Assembly (NCBI RefSeq): GCF_001659985.1
Contig: NZ_LYCS01000005.1
Location: forward strand, 1,912 to 65,911
Direction of reading: 5' to 3'
DNA length: 64,000 bases
From: Oceanobacillus sp. Castelsardo
Lineage (GTDB): Bacteria > Bacillota > Bacilli > Bacillales > Amphibacillaceae
This document shows, piece by piece, positions 15,940 through 24,769 of the stretch. Both the position numbers and the translations under genes were made by a program. Below the pieces are notes generated by a model, which was not told the origin of the DNA, ran no database searches, and saw only the letters and a program-made list of their open reading frames with translations. Within the stretch, counting starts at the first letter, position 1; every line of letters starts with the position of its first letter.

Positions 15940-16671
15940 TCATCTCATGATTGTCCGGGACGAGGGAACTGTCCCCCCGGCTCTTCCTATAACACTTCTG
16001 GATATCCCCGTAATTCTTGATAATTGCCTAATTGACACTCCTTCTAGTTCCTTCAATTTTGCTAATATCACATCTCTATCCGGTTTATCCATTTGCTGTA
16101 GGACACTCGTATTTGATATTCCCAATTGGGTTAAATATTCTCTCACTTCCTGATCGGATATTCTTTTCGTCACTTCAATATCTAAACATTCATCATCGTT
16201 TGCTTGCTGCATATATTCGAGATATAGGGGAATGCTTATTTCTTTGTCCTTTGAAAACAAACAAAGAGCAAAATCAATATCTACCAGCTTCCCTTTACCA
16301 AAATACTCATGAAAACTTGACCACTCGTATTCAAAAACATTAACTGCTATTCCCGCCTTTACCGGATTTTGGTGAATGTACCTTAATACGGTAAGGAAAT
16401 AAGCCTCATCTTCCACAATTTCACTCTTAAATCTCCCCTGAAACAAATGCCCCGACCGTTCATATTTCATGTTATACCAATAAACATAGCTCGAACTTAT
16501 TCTTTTACAATAGCTGTAAATTTTGTGGTTGCCGATTGATTTATATTTCTCCAATGTCGATAAAAATCTTAATTTGTCTTCATCATCCTCAAAAATAGTT
16601 TGTCGATTAATTCCTCTCATCATAATATGATAAATTCCACTACGGCTCTTCTTTCTTGCTACTCTTGGCAA
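15940..16671 (-). CDS. REP-associated tyrosine transposase (RAYT), HUH segment deleted in frame
   Basis: 243 residues, TTG start with AGAGGTGA upstream. It clearly belongs to the Y1 transposase/RAYT family: GIYHIMMRGINRQTIF (13-28), YVYWYNMKYERSGHLFQGRFKSE and LRYIHQNPVKAG. In relatives the strand IYxYCLM is followed by an N-H-x-H-L-L segment of about 20 residues before the (K)RI(S/G)xSYxxWYN helix. Here IYSYC (51-55) runs straight into KRISSSYVYWYN, so the metal-binding histidines are missing without a frameshift. Activity is very unlikely. The last 15 residues (GRAGGTVPSSRTIMR) are encoded by a REP palindrome. This is the only transposase in the window and the likely type of enzyme behind the REP family. 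Confidence 0.8.
   Translation of the reverse strand: MPRVARKKSRSGIYHIMMRGINRQTIFEDDEDKLRFLSTLEKYKSIGNHKIYSYCKRISSSYVYWYNMKYERSGHLFQGRFKSEIVEDEAYFLTVLRYIHQNPVKAGIAVNVFEYEWSSFHEYFGKGKLVDIDFALCLFSKDKEISIPLYLEYMQQANDDECLDIEVTKRISDQEVREYLTQLGISNTSVLQQMDKPDRDVILAKLKELEGVSIRQLSRITGISRSVIGRAGGTVPSSRTIMR
15957..15983. repeat. REP-like palindrome read as the RAYT C-terminus
   Basis: GGGACGAGGGAACTG, TCCCCCCGGCTC. On the minus strand the RAYT reading frame passes through it and stops just beyond. Confidence 0.85.
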
Positions 16672-16926
16672 GTTGAATCACCTCTTGTCTCGTTGCTTGA
16701 AATCCGATGATACTAAACACTTCACTAGTCAAAAACATTATAAACTCTCATCTCCTCTAGCATTTCATTAGATAAAAAATACTGAAAGATTATAAGTTTG
16801 TCCAAATACCGAAAAGCTAGAATGGAGAAGTATGTTGTACTGATTTATCGTTTTCTATAGCAGGAAAAGAAAAAATGGAACTAAGAAATCGTTTTGTTAT
16901 TACATATTTGAAATATTTTAAAAAAA

Positions 16927-16953
16927 GAGCCACAGGGACAGGTTCATTGTCCC
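16927..16953. repeat. REP-like palindrome
   Basis: GAGCCACAGGGACAGG, TTCATT, GTCCC: a slightly decayed copy located upstream of the RAYT gene. Confidence 0.75.
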
Positions 16954-16989
16954 AATGGTTCTATTAGATTTTTTTCTATATACAAAAAA

Positions 16990-17018
16990 GCAGTGCTCTA
17001 CATCTCGTAAAGCACTGC
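16990..17018 (-). terminator. Terminator hairpin of the asparaginase gene
   Basis: Minus strand: GCAGTGCTTTAC, 5-base loop, GTAGAGCACTGC, then TTTTTTG. It belongs to a dispersed terminator family also seen at 20357, 30797, 32967 and 54627, here joined to a REP element. Confidence 0.82.
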
Positions 17019-17026
17019 TTATCACT

Positions 17027-17053
17027 GGGACGAGAGACCTGTCCCCATGGCTC
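17027..17053. repeat. REP-like palindrome abutting the asparaginase stop codon
   Basis: GGGACGAGAGACCTG, TCCCCATGGCTC. On the minus strand the order is stop TGA, GAGCCATGGGGACAGG, then the terminator hairpin. Confidence 0.85.
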
Positions 17054-18058
17054 TCAGATCCCTTGTTCTATTTTTCTAGCTCTATTATTTAAAAATGCAA
17101 GTTCGATTTCTTGTTGTGTAGCACCAGCTGCTAACATGACAGCTAATTTTATTCTAGCTTTTTTGCTGTCATAATCTCTTCCGATTATAACACCCTTATT
17201 AGTTAAGTCGAACACACTACCAGAGAAGTCATACACGTGGCGTACTTCTCCTTCCCCTGATTTAGTTGTTAATACGACGATTAAACCTTTATTAACAGCC
17301 TCTTCAATAGCCGGTACCATTTCAGGTGAAACATGACCTCTTCCAGACCCTTCTAGAATCATACCCCTTGCTCCACTTGAAATGGATGCTTTAACGAAAC
17401 GATCATCTACCCCCAAGTAGAAAGGTATAATATCAATAACTGGATAATCCCGTTTTAATCGATAACTTTCCCGGTAAAGCGGTTTTTGATAGATTGTTAC
17501 AATCTCTTGATCGACCGTGCCTAAATATCCATACCCTTCAGAAGTAAAACCGTCCACATTGGAAGCATGGACTTTCTTTACATACCGGGCTGAGAAAAGC
17601 CGTTCATTAAACAAGACTACCGTTCCAAAATCTCTAAGCTTTTTACTTGCTGCCGCTAATATGGATTGGCGAATATTGACCATCGCATCTGTACCAAGTT
17701 CAAACGGTCCTCTCTGTGATCCAGTTACCACAATCGGTTTATCATTTGAAATTGTCAAATCTAAATAATAGGCTGTTTCTTCTAAAGTATCTGTACCATG
17801 GGTGACAACGACTCCATCTATCTGAGAATCCGTTAAAAGTGTTTCAATTCTCCCTTTCAACCGAAATAATTTTTCCGGATTCATCTGATTGCTTGGAACT
17901 TGAAAAATCGATTCAACGGTTAAATTAATTTCATCAGGAAGATTACACATCTCTGCGAGTTCTTCACCTGTTAAAGCCCCTGAAGAAAGTAATCCTGTCT
18001 CCGGATTCGGTTTACTAGCAATAGTTCCTCCAGTTGTTAATAGAACAATATGTTTCAA
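17054..18058 (-). CDS. Asparaginase-family amidohydrolase
   Basis: 334 residues. Both catalytic threonine motifs are present: TTGGTIAS (8-15) and VVVTHGTDTLEETAYY; the TGSQR segment is also typical. The enzyme hydrolyses L-asparagine or a related amide (glutaminase or other amidase activity is possible). No signal peptide is seen, so it is cytoplasmic. TTG start with GAGGT upstream. It lies downstream of an MFS transporter and a GntR/FCD regulator on the same strand, suggesting a regulated unit for uptake and hydrolysis of an amide, though 212 bp separate it from the transporter. Confidence 0.85.
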   Translation of the reverse strand: MKHIVLLTTGGTIASKPNPETGLLSSGALTGEELAEMCNLPDEINLTVESIFQVPSNQMNPEKLFRLKGRIETLLTDSQIDGVVVTHGTDTLEETAYYLDLTISNDKPIVVTGSQRGPFELGTDAMVNIRQSILAAASKKLRDFGTVVLFNERLFSARYVKKVHASNVDGFTSEGYGYLGTVDQEIVTIYQKPLYRESYRLKRDYPVIDIIPFYLGVDDRFVKASISSGARGMILEGSGRGHVSPEMVPAIEEAVNKGLIVVLTTKSGEGEVRHVYDFSGSVFDLTNKGVIIGRDYDSKKARIKLAVMLAAGATQQEIELAFLNNRARKIEQGI

Positions 18059-18270
18059 ATCAATAACCTCTTTTCAAAAAATAGTAAATTGTTGTGGAAT
18101 CAAGAACTTTTTCCTAAGGTAATTAGCAATACTTAGTCATTTATAGATAAAACTTAGATACATTATCTTTTTAATTTGTAAGTATATATTATCCAATCAT
18201 TCAAAATTCTGCTTTAATTTCTTGGTTTCTAATTAAATCAATAGATAAATTTTATTTGTTAAGTAGAAAG

Positions 18271-19584
18271 TTAACTCGCTGCAGCGGCTTCTTTTGTTTT
18301 TCTTTGACCGGGCTTAACAAATACCATCGCTAACATACCAACAGCTGCTGCAATTGAAGCTGCTACAAACATAGATGAATAACCAAAGCTTACTACTAAG
18401 AATCCAGTTAGTATTGGTGCTATGATTGTTGCAGTATTTGTTATAAAGTGAGTAATTCCGCCAAATGTTCCCGCACGGCTTGGTTCTGTATCAATAATAA
18501 CTGACCAATAAACTGAGTTGGGCAGTGAATTAAAGGCATTTCCAATACACATAAGTATCATTACCCCTAAAACTGTATTTTGGGTAGGTATTAATACAAA
18601 GCAAATTGCTGTACACAATAAGGAAACGACAGCTAGTCCTGATCTAGCGATTCGTAAATTTCCTGTTTTCATTCGTAAATAGTCAGAAATTTTACCTCCA
18701 AGTAATACAGTAAAGCAGGCCCCAATCCACGGAATCATCCCCAAATACCAAAGTGAAGATAGCTGGAATCCAAATTCATCTTGTAAATATTTTGGTGTCC
18801 ATGTAAGTAATAAGAAATTGATATATTGGAATGCAAAATATCCTAAAGCATTAAATACTAAAGTAGGGTTCCCAAAGAAATGATACCATTTGATAGAGTT
18901 GTCGTTTTCACTAACAACTTTTTCGTTAGGTAATAAATCTTTAACCGAACGTATTTTTTGAAGCTCTTCCTTTGAAACTTTTGGATTTTGTTCAGGTAAA
19001 TCTGTAAACATTTTTGACCAAATGATTACCCAAATGATTCCTAAACTACCAAGAATAATAAACATTACTTTCCAACTTGTTACTGTTAAAAGAGCAACCG
19101 CTACAGGGGCAGTTAATAGCGCTCCTAATGGGGTTCCTAAAAGACCTAAAGAAACTGCAAATCCACGTTCTTTCGGTGTTGCCCAGTTAGCATTTGTTTT
19201 ATTAATAGTCGAAAATGTTGGACCTTCAGCAAATCCAAATAAGATACGGATGACTGCGAAACCTGCTAGCGCGGAACCGCCAAATAGTGCCATCCCAATT
19301 TCTCCAGCATATGCTGTTGCAATCACAAAAACGGACCAACCAATTCCGACTATTATCCAAACAAATTTTGGTCCCTTTTTATCCGCAAGCACTCCCCCAA
19401 AAAGTGAACCAAATAAATAACCAAATCCAAAATATCCAAGAACAGCTCCCCAAGCAATTGGGTCGAATCCATACTCCCCAATAATGTCCTTTTGCGCGTA
19501 TGATATAGCGCCACGATCAATATAGTTAATAATGACCATAATTACCATCATTAACATAATTTGATAACGGTAATTTTGCTTCAT
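18271..19584 (-). CDS. MFS transporter, anion:cation symporter (ACS) type
   Basis: 437 residues with 12 predicted helices. The N-terminal IINYIDRGAISYAQ and the loop motif GVLADKKGPK fit the ACS subfamily (hexuronate, glucarate, galactonate, and other organic anions). It is a likely importer of an organic acid or amino-acid derivative. Start at ATG with AGGGGGAGGAG upstream. It is 22 bp downstream of the FCD-type GntR regulator, so the two form one transcription unit. Substrate unknown; the nearby asparaginase hints at an amide or amino-acid conjugate. Confidence 0.82.
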   Translation of the reverse strand: MKQNYRYQIMLMMVIMVIINYIDRGAISYAQKDIIGEYGFDPIAWGAVLGYFGFGYLFGSLFGGVLADKKGPKFVWIIVGIGWSVFVIATAYAGEIGMALFGGSALAGFAVIRILFGFAEGPTFSTINKTNANWATPKERGFAVSLGLLGTPLGALLTAPVAVALLTVTSWKVMFIILGSLGIIWVIIWSKMFTDLPEQNPKVSKEELQKIRSVKDLLPNEKVVSENDNSIKWYHFFGNPTLVFNALGYFAFQYINFLLLTWTPKYLQDEFGFQLSSLWYLGMIPWIGACFTVLLGGKISDYLRMKTGNLRIARSGLAVVSLLCTAICFVLIPTQNTVLGVMILMCIGNAFNSLPNSVYWSVIIDTEPSRAGTFGGITHFITNTATIIAPILTGFLVVSFGYSSMFVAASIAAAVGMLAMVFVKPGQRKTKEAAAAS

Positions 19585-19606
19585 GCTAACTCCTCCCCCT
19601 TTGAAT

Positions 19607-20257
19607 TTATAAAGATGAAAAATACTTATCTGCCTCGAATCTCACACGATCATAATGATGGAGCAAGGTTTTTTCCACATTATTCGTTCTTAATCCTTCT
19701 ATTATTTTTAAATGTTCCTCAATTACTTCTTTTCTTCTAATAGGACTTTTTAAGACTGTCATTGCAATTCGACGTATGAGATCATATAGATGTTCACTCA
19801 TTGATACTAGTCTTTTATTGTTACCAAATTGATTGATGGTTTTATGAAATTCTTGATCTATTAAAGTAAATTCATAATCTGACTGCTCGGATGATACCGA
19901 TTTCATTTTACCCATTAAGTTTTGAAGTATATCAATTTGTTCATTCGTAATATTTTCAGCAGCTTTTTTCGCCATTGCAATTTCAATGATCAATCGAATT
20001 TGCAAAATATCTTCTACGTCTTGCATCGTTAACGGGTTAACATAGGTTCCTTTATATGGAATGGATATTAACCATTCTTCTGCTTCTAATCTTTGAATTG
20101 CTTCCCGAAATGGTGTTCTACTAATACCAAATAGCTCCTTCGCTTTTTTCTCAGTTAGTGCTTCATTATCAGATAACACCCCTCTAATAATTGCCTCTTT
20201 AATTACGTTATACGATTGTTCTTTTAGTGATTTTGCTGTTACAGAATATTTTTTCAT
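19607..20257 (-). CDS. GntR-family regulator, FCD (FadR-like) subgroup
   Basis: 216 residues. The N-terminal winged helix (about 8-75) has the typical ELFGISRTPFREAIQRLEAEEWL recognition region. The C-terminal all-helical FCD ligand domain follows, with the metal/ligand-type residues Asp (DQEFHKTI) and His (EEHLKII). It probably represses its own unit, including the MFS transporter, and is released by the transported acid or a derivative. Excellent AGGAGG ribosome site. It is first in the unit. Confidence 0.85.
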   Translation of the reverse strand: MKKYSVTAKSLKEQSYNVIKEAIIRGVLSDNEALTEKKAKELFGISRTPFREAIQRLEAEEWLISIPYKGTYVNPLTMQDVEDILQIRLIIEIAMAKKAAENITNEQIDILQNLMGKMKSVSSEQSDYEFTLIDQEFHKTINQFGNNKRLVSMSEHLYDLIRRIAMTVLKSPIRRKEVIEEHLKIIEGLRTNNVEKTLLHHYDRVRFEADKYFSSL

Positions 20258-20356
20258 ATGACCTCCTATCTATTAAGTAATATTATAATAATATAAATAG
20301 TCTGTAAATATATAATATATAATACAGAATACTCAGATACCATTCGGCAAACAAAA

Positions 20357-20385
20357 GCAGTGCTTTACATTTCGTAAAACACTGC
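20357..20385 (-). terminator. Terminator of the zinc-ribbon membrane protein gene
   Basis: GCAGTGCTTTAC, ATTTC loop, GTAAAACACTGC. On the minus strand it is followed by TTTTGTTTG. Same hairpin family as 16990-17018. Confidence 0.75.
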
Positions 20386-20393
20386 TTATCACT

Positions 20394-20432
20394 GGGACGA
20401 GGGACCTGTCCCCATGGCTCACCCCCGGCTCA
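20394..20432. repeat. REP-like palindrome plus a truncated second copy at a stop codon
   Basis: On the minus strand the gene ends TGAGCCGGGGG and this runs directly into TGAGCCATGGGGACAGG. A fragment of a GGGG-type REP appears interrupted by a complete ATGGGG-type REP. The stop TGA is the first TGAGCC. Confidence 0.8.
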
Positions 20433-21227
20433 CAAAATATAATCAAATATCATGCTTAGTTCTTCTAGCATACTAGATAGGACTGCTTCTCCTAGAATGT
20501 AGAAGATAATCCCCATTAGTACAACGGTCCCTAGACTTAAATATACTTTTTGACCATTGTTATCTATATGAGACACTTTTTCATAAACAAATAGAACCGG
20601 AATAAATGAAATCGATAAAGATACAGACAACGCAATAGGAACCAGTGTTAAAAAGTCTGATCCTACCAATCCACCTATTAAACCTATCGCGTGCAAAAGT
20701 GTAAATGGTACTAATAATCCACCAAATTGCGCAACAAGGCTTTGGAAAGAACCAGGATGTTTGGCAATTTTAATGATGGCAAAGGCACTAAAGAATGCAA
20801 TCGCGATTACAATCAATATAAAGATAATAAGGCGAAAATTAATTGAAAATGGTAATGAAGATCCGAAAAGGAAACCCATAGTCTTCACGATGGAATTTGC
20901 ATAAAAATATAAAGCCAATGATAATAAAATAGTATAAAGTGCAATCGTTATAAGTCCATTATAAAAATATCTTTCATTTGCCGAAAATGCATGTGTTGGG
21001 TTTTTCAGTAACTTCATAAAATATGCCCCGTACTCACGAAGAGCATTTTTTGCGGTTTCAACATTTGGGTTTCCAGCATCATTTGGCCCTGCTCCCCCAT
21101 TCGTATACGAAACCTCCTGCGTACTCGCAACCTCTACTTCAACTTGCTTAGCAACTAAATGTTTTCCGCATTTTTCACAAAATTTCCCTGAATCTTGTTC
21201 GTGATGACAATTAGAACAAACTAACAT
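20433..21227 (-). CDS. Zinc-ribbon membrane protein, function unknown (stop codon at 20430-20432)
   Basis: 265 residues. The N-terminus is a zinc ribbon CSNCHHEQ ... CEKCG (4-22), followed by a polar linker and five hydrophobic helices in residues about 90-260. This pattern (zinc ribbon plus Yip1-like multi-span region) is common in uncharacterised Bacillaceae envelope proteins. ATG with GGAGAAAAAA upstream. A DUF4878-like lipoprotein gene lies 38 bp upstream on the same strand, and a zinc-ribbon TcaA-like gene is divergent beyond it, so the block probably serves the cell envelope. The stop TGA is formed with the adjoining REP element. Confidence 0.65.
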
Positions 21228-21265
21228 TTTTTTCTCCTTCCTTCTTAAATTATTCTCTCAATCTA

Positions 21266-21712
21266 TTAATTTGGTATTTTTAAAAACTCATCGGGACTTA
21301 GATCTTCCCCATAAAATATGTAATAGTCTTTATCTACCTTTTTTAAAAGCCAAACGAGCACTTCATCAGAGTCTTCCTCCATTTGTTCGGCAACAAGTGT
21401 CCAATCGTTACCAAATTCCTCTGTCAAATCCTCTACAGCTTCATCTATTAACTGGTCCTTCTTTACTTCAACCAATTTAATATTTTTTACCCCACCTAGT
21501 TCCATCGTGAGCTCTCTTATTACTTCCATTGCTTCCTCGGGATCTCCTATATCCCCTTCAGCTAGTGACAATAGCTTTGTAAAGGTTTGTTCGTCCCCTT
21601 CCATTGCTGCCTCATGTAATGTTTGTATTGTCTTAACCGGACCATTCCCAACGCCCGAACACCCACAAAGTAGCAATACAAAAGTCCCAAAAATAATTGA
21701 AATTTTTTTCAT
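21266..21712 (-). CDS. Small lipoprotein, DUF4878-like
   Basis: 148 residues starting at ATG 21712 (AAGGAGGTG with 6-base spacing; an in-frame GTG upstream overlaps that site). The signal peptide ends in the lipobox LLCGC. The mature part (PVKTIQTLHEAAMEGDEQTFTKLL ... WLLKKVDKDYYIFYGEDLS) has the small NTF2-like pattern of DUF4878 lipoproteins. It is anchored on the outer membrane face. Role unknown; likely cotranscribed with the zinc-ribbon membrane protein. Confidence 0.7.
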   Translation of the reverse strand: MKKISIIFGTFVLLLCGCSGVGNGPVKTIQTLHEAAMEGDEQTFTKLLSLAEGDIGDPEEAMEVIRELTMELGGVKNIKLVEVKKDQLIDEAVEDLTEEFGNDWTLVAEQMEEDSDEVLVWLLKKVDKDYYIFYGEDLSPDEFLKIPN

Positions 21713-21938
21713 GATGTTCACCTCCTTATGATGTAACCAAATAAAATATTACCCGAATAAACAAGATTTGTCATGGTATTCTTTATTAAAATAGGTAATA
21801 AAATGTAAAAATACCTATAGTCAAACAAAGAAAAGCTTGTATAATATGGTAGTACAGGTGATTAGGTAAAAAGGAGGGGTAATAATAAAACATCCTATCA
21901 AAATACACAAAAATTCCTAAGACTATAGAGGTGATAGC

Positions 21939-23396
21939 ATGAAATATTGTAAAAATTGTGGACATCCATTGAAAGATGGGGTTTCGTTTTGTGCCGAATG
22001 TGGTTCTAACATTAATGAAAAAACAGTGAGTCGCAATGAAGGTAACGAACCAATTTCCAAACCTACCGATGAAAAGCCAGTCTCTCGTGAAACAAGGCCG
22101 AAAAAACCGCTCTTTAAAAGTAAAAAGTCGAAAGTAACAGCAATTATCGCAATCATTATTGGTATTATTTTATTTGCAAGCTATTATACAATTAATAAAG
22201 TGATGATGAGTCCAGAGGCGGTTTCGAATAATTTTATCAAGGCTTTAACAGAGAAAGATGTGAACACGGTAAGGAAATACATAAATGAAGGACAACTAGA
22301 AATGGATGCCACGAAAGAAGATACAGAAGCATTTCTAGCATTTTTAGAAGAACGCCCGAAAATGATTACCGCTATTTCGAAACAATTAAAGAAAGATGCC
22401 CATATGTATAAATCCAATGGAAATCATCTTCCTGCATTTTCAGATGAAGAAAGTGATACACTCGCATCTTTGACAAAAGATGGGAAAAAGTGGCTACTAT
22501 TTGACCGGTATGTCGTTCAGCTTTTACCGAACTACTTGGAAGTTGAATCAACCGAAGAGAAAACGAAGATCTTTGTTGGGAAAAATGAAGTTGGTACTAT
22601 TGGAAGTGAAAAACCAAAGACATTCGGTCCTTTTCTACCAGGTATTTATGAGGTGAAAGCAGTCGTTGATGGGGCTTATGGAAAAGTGGAAAACGTCCAA
22701 GAAATTGATTTTTCCCAATTGGATGAAACAGAAGCATCTGCATCTTTTAACTTTTCCGATCATTATCTTGACATATATACCGATAACGAAGATGCAGCGC
22801 TTTTTGTAAATGGAAAAGATACGAAAAAACATATTGGTGATTTAAATCAATTTGGCCCAGTTCCATTAGATGGATCTGTTGAAGTATTTGCGCAAAAGGA
22901 TTTTTCTTCTGGTTTGAAGAAAAGTAAAAAAGTGAAAATCACGGAAGATATATACGATCTTAATTTGTACCTAGATTATGACGATGATGATGAGGAATAC
23001 GAATTAGCGCAAAAAGAAGCAGAAGCAATGGCTAAAATGGAAGAAGAGGAAGCAGAAGTAGCAGAGACCGTCTACAACCATTACAGCCGAATTTCCAATG
23101 ATGATTTTCAAAATGCTTATAACCTATTCTCCTCGAACATGAAGAAAAAGTTTGGAGTAGATGGTTGGGCAAAAGGCTTAGAAGCAAACATTCGTGATTA
23201 CGTTTCAACGGTTCAAGTACAAAGTGTGAACGAAAATAATGCGAAGGCATACTTGGAAATGACGTCCTATGATGACCAGGAAGATGGCTCTATTCTCGTT
23301 CAAGAATGGGAAGGGTATTGGAACTTGATTAAAGAAAATGGTCAGTGGCGCTTAGATAAGGCAGAATTGGAAAAGGTGGATTCTTGGAAAGAATGA
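21939..23396 (+). CDS. TcaA/YvbJ-like zinc-ribbon membrane protein
   Basis: 485 residues. A cytoplasmic zinc ribbon (CKNCGHPL ... CAECGSN, 4-24) and a basic linker precede a single transmembrane helix (about 67-88). A large extracellular region follows that matches TcaA/YvbJ domains, then a charged helical segment (DDDDEEYELAQKEAEAMAK) and a C-terminal NTF2-like domain ending ENGQWRLDKAELEKV. TcaA proteins are associated with cell-wall stress and glycopeptide resistance in staphylococci. The stop overlaps the start of the NagZ-like gene (ATGATG), so the two are coupled. Ribosome site AGAGGTGATAGC before the ATG. Confidence 0.82.
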   Translation: MKYCKNCGHPLKDGVSFCAECGSNINEKTVSRNEGNEPISKPTDEKPVSRETRPKKPLFKSKKSKVTAIIAIIIGIILFASYYTINKVMMSPEAVSNNFIKALTEKDVNTVRKYINEGQLEMDATKEDTEAFLAFLEERPKMITAISKQLKKDAHMYKSNGNHLPAFSDEESDTLASLTKDGKKWLLFDRYVVQLLPNYLEVESTEEKTKIFVGKNEVGTIGSEKPKTFGPFLPGIYEVKAVVDGAYGKVENVQEIDFSQLDETEASASFNFSDHYLDIYTDNEDAALFVNGKDTKKHIGDLNQFGPVPLDGSVEVFAQKDFSSGLKKSKKVKITEDIYDLNLYLDYDDDDEEYELAQKEAEAMAKMEEEEAEVAETVYNHYSRISNDDFQNAYNLFSSNMKKKFGVDGWAKGLEANIRDYVSTVQVQSVNENNAKAYLEMTSYDDQEDGSILVQEWEGYWNLIKENGQWRLDKAELEKVDSWKE

Positions 23397-24634
23397 TGAA
23401 AAAAATAGGAATCTTAATTGGAGCCATTCTCATCGTATTGATGATCTTCATCATCGGTAAAGACTTGGCTCGAGAAGATCAAACGGAATCAGAACAAACT
23501 GTGGATAAGACAAAAACAGAAAAAGTGGCGAAAGAAAACAAGACGGATGAGACGGCTGATGGGCAAGCAGACACAAAAGAATCGGCTTCCCCCTCTTCCC
23601 CGCTACCCGAAAAAATGAACGATAAACAAATCGATAATCTAATCAAAAAGATGTCATTAGAAGAAAAAATCGGACAAATGATGGTCGTTGGCTTTCAAAG
23701 TACGGATGTGGACAGTCACATTAAAAAAATGATTGAAACGTATCATGTTGGTGGGATTATTTTATATGACAGAAATATGACTAACCCTAAACAAGTCAAA
23801 ACGTTGAATCAAGATTTACAAACATTAGCACGTGATTCTTCAAATGGTATCCCACTCATCATCAGTGTAGACCAAGAAGGCGGAGACATCGTGCGCATGC
23901 CTGACCATGTGTCCAACATCCCAAGTCAAAAAGAATTAGGTAAAAAAGGGAATGAGGACGAGGTTTATTCCGTTGCTAAACAAAACGCCAAAGAACTTTC
24001 TAGCATGGGTTTTAACGTTAATTATGCTCCTGTTTTAGATTTATCATCTACCGACTCGAGATCCTTTGGCGAAGACCCGGAACAGGCATACCAATTTGGA
24101 AAACAAGTCATCACGGGATTCGCTGATTCATCTGTAGTTGGGGCACTAAAACATTTTCCTGGACATGGTCGTAGTGACGTGGACCCTCACTTTGACTCCT
24201 CATCTGTTGATGCGGAAAAAGGTGACTTAGAAAATACAGATATTTATCCATTTAAGAAAATGATAGAAGAAGTTGATCAATCGAACTATTTTGTCATGGT
24301 CACGCATTTCATCTATCCAGCCTATGATAAAAAACTTCCTGCAAGTGTTTCACCGACGATTATACGTGATTTACTAAGGGAAGAACTCGGATTCGATGGA
24401 ATTGTCGTTACCGATGACCTCGAAATGGGCGCAGTAGCCAAGCTCTACTCTTATGAGGAACTTGGATATAAAGCAGTAAACGCCGGAGCAGATTTATTGT
24501 TAGTATGCCATACACTCGAAAGTCAAGAAAAGGTATATAACGGCATTCTCCAAGCCGTTCAAAATGGAAAACTAACCGAGGAGCAAATCGACCAATCCGT
24601 CAAACGCATATTAAAGCATAAATTTGGGTCATAG
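23393..24634 (+). CDS. Glycoside hydrolase family 3 beta-N-acetylhexosaminidase (NagZ-like)
   Basis: About 413 residues. An N-terminal membrane anchor (IGILIGAILIVLMIFIIG) and a charged linker lead into a GH3 TIM barrel. Signature stretches are VDQEGGDIVRMP, KHFPGHGRSDVDPH with the His/Asp catalytic dyad of NagZ-type enzymes, and IVVTDDLEMGA with the nucleophile Asp. It removes GlcNAc from muropeptides during wall turnover on the outer side of the membrane. The start overlaps the TcaA-like stop by a few bases. The stop TAG runs directly into a REP element. Confidence 0.85.
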   Translation: MMKKIGILIGAILIVLMIFIIGKDLAREDQTESEQTVDKTKTEKVAKENKTDETADGQADTKESASPSSPLPEKMNDKQIDNLIKKMSLEEKIGQMMVVGFQSTDVDSHIKKMIETYHVGGIILYDRNMTNPKQVKTLNQDLQTLARDSSNGIPLIISVDQEGGDIVRMPDHVSNIPSQKELGKKGNEDEVYSVAKQNAKELSSMGFNVNYAPVLDLSSTDSRSFGEDPEQAYQFGKQVITGFADSSVVGALKHFPGHGRSDVDPHFDSSSVDAEKGDLENTDIYPFKKMIEEVDQSNYFVMVTHFIYPAYDKKLPASVSPTIIRDLLREELGFDGIVVTDDLEMGAVAKLYSYEELGYKAVNAGADLLLVCHTLESQEKVYNGILQAVQNGKLTEEQIDQSVKRILKHKFGS

Positions 24635-24652
24635 GGACAGGTCCATCGTCCC
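24634..24652. repeat. REP-like element abutting the NagZ stop
   Basis: GGGACAGGTCC, ATC, GTCCC begins within the TAG stop codon (TAGGGAC). It is a short copy lacking the GAGCC arm. Confidence 0.75.
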
Positions 24653-24672
24653 AGTCTTGATCTTTCATATGG

Positions 24673-24708
24673 TGCAGTACTTTTAGTGAAAAGCCTAGAA
24701 GTACTGCA
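24673..24708 (+). terminator. Terminator of the TcaA-NagZ unit
   Basis: TGCAGTACTT / AAGTACTGCA with a 16-base loop, then TTTTCTTTTT. Confidence 0.75.
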
Positions 24709-24769
24709 TTTTCTTTTTAAACGCTTTATCCATAGAGGCAGGGGCAGATATTCGTGGTTATATCCCTTC

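Larger units (their letters stand above)
16672..17053. other. Intergenic region with REP-like elements and a terminator
   Basis: No gene. It contains the RAYT leader, one REP-like palindrome (16927-16953), a terminator hairpin (16990-17018) and a second REP-like palindrome (17027-17053); the remainder is AT-rich and featureless. Confidence 0.6.
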
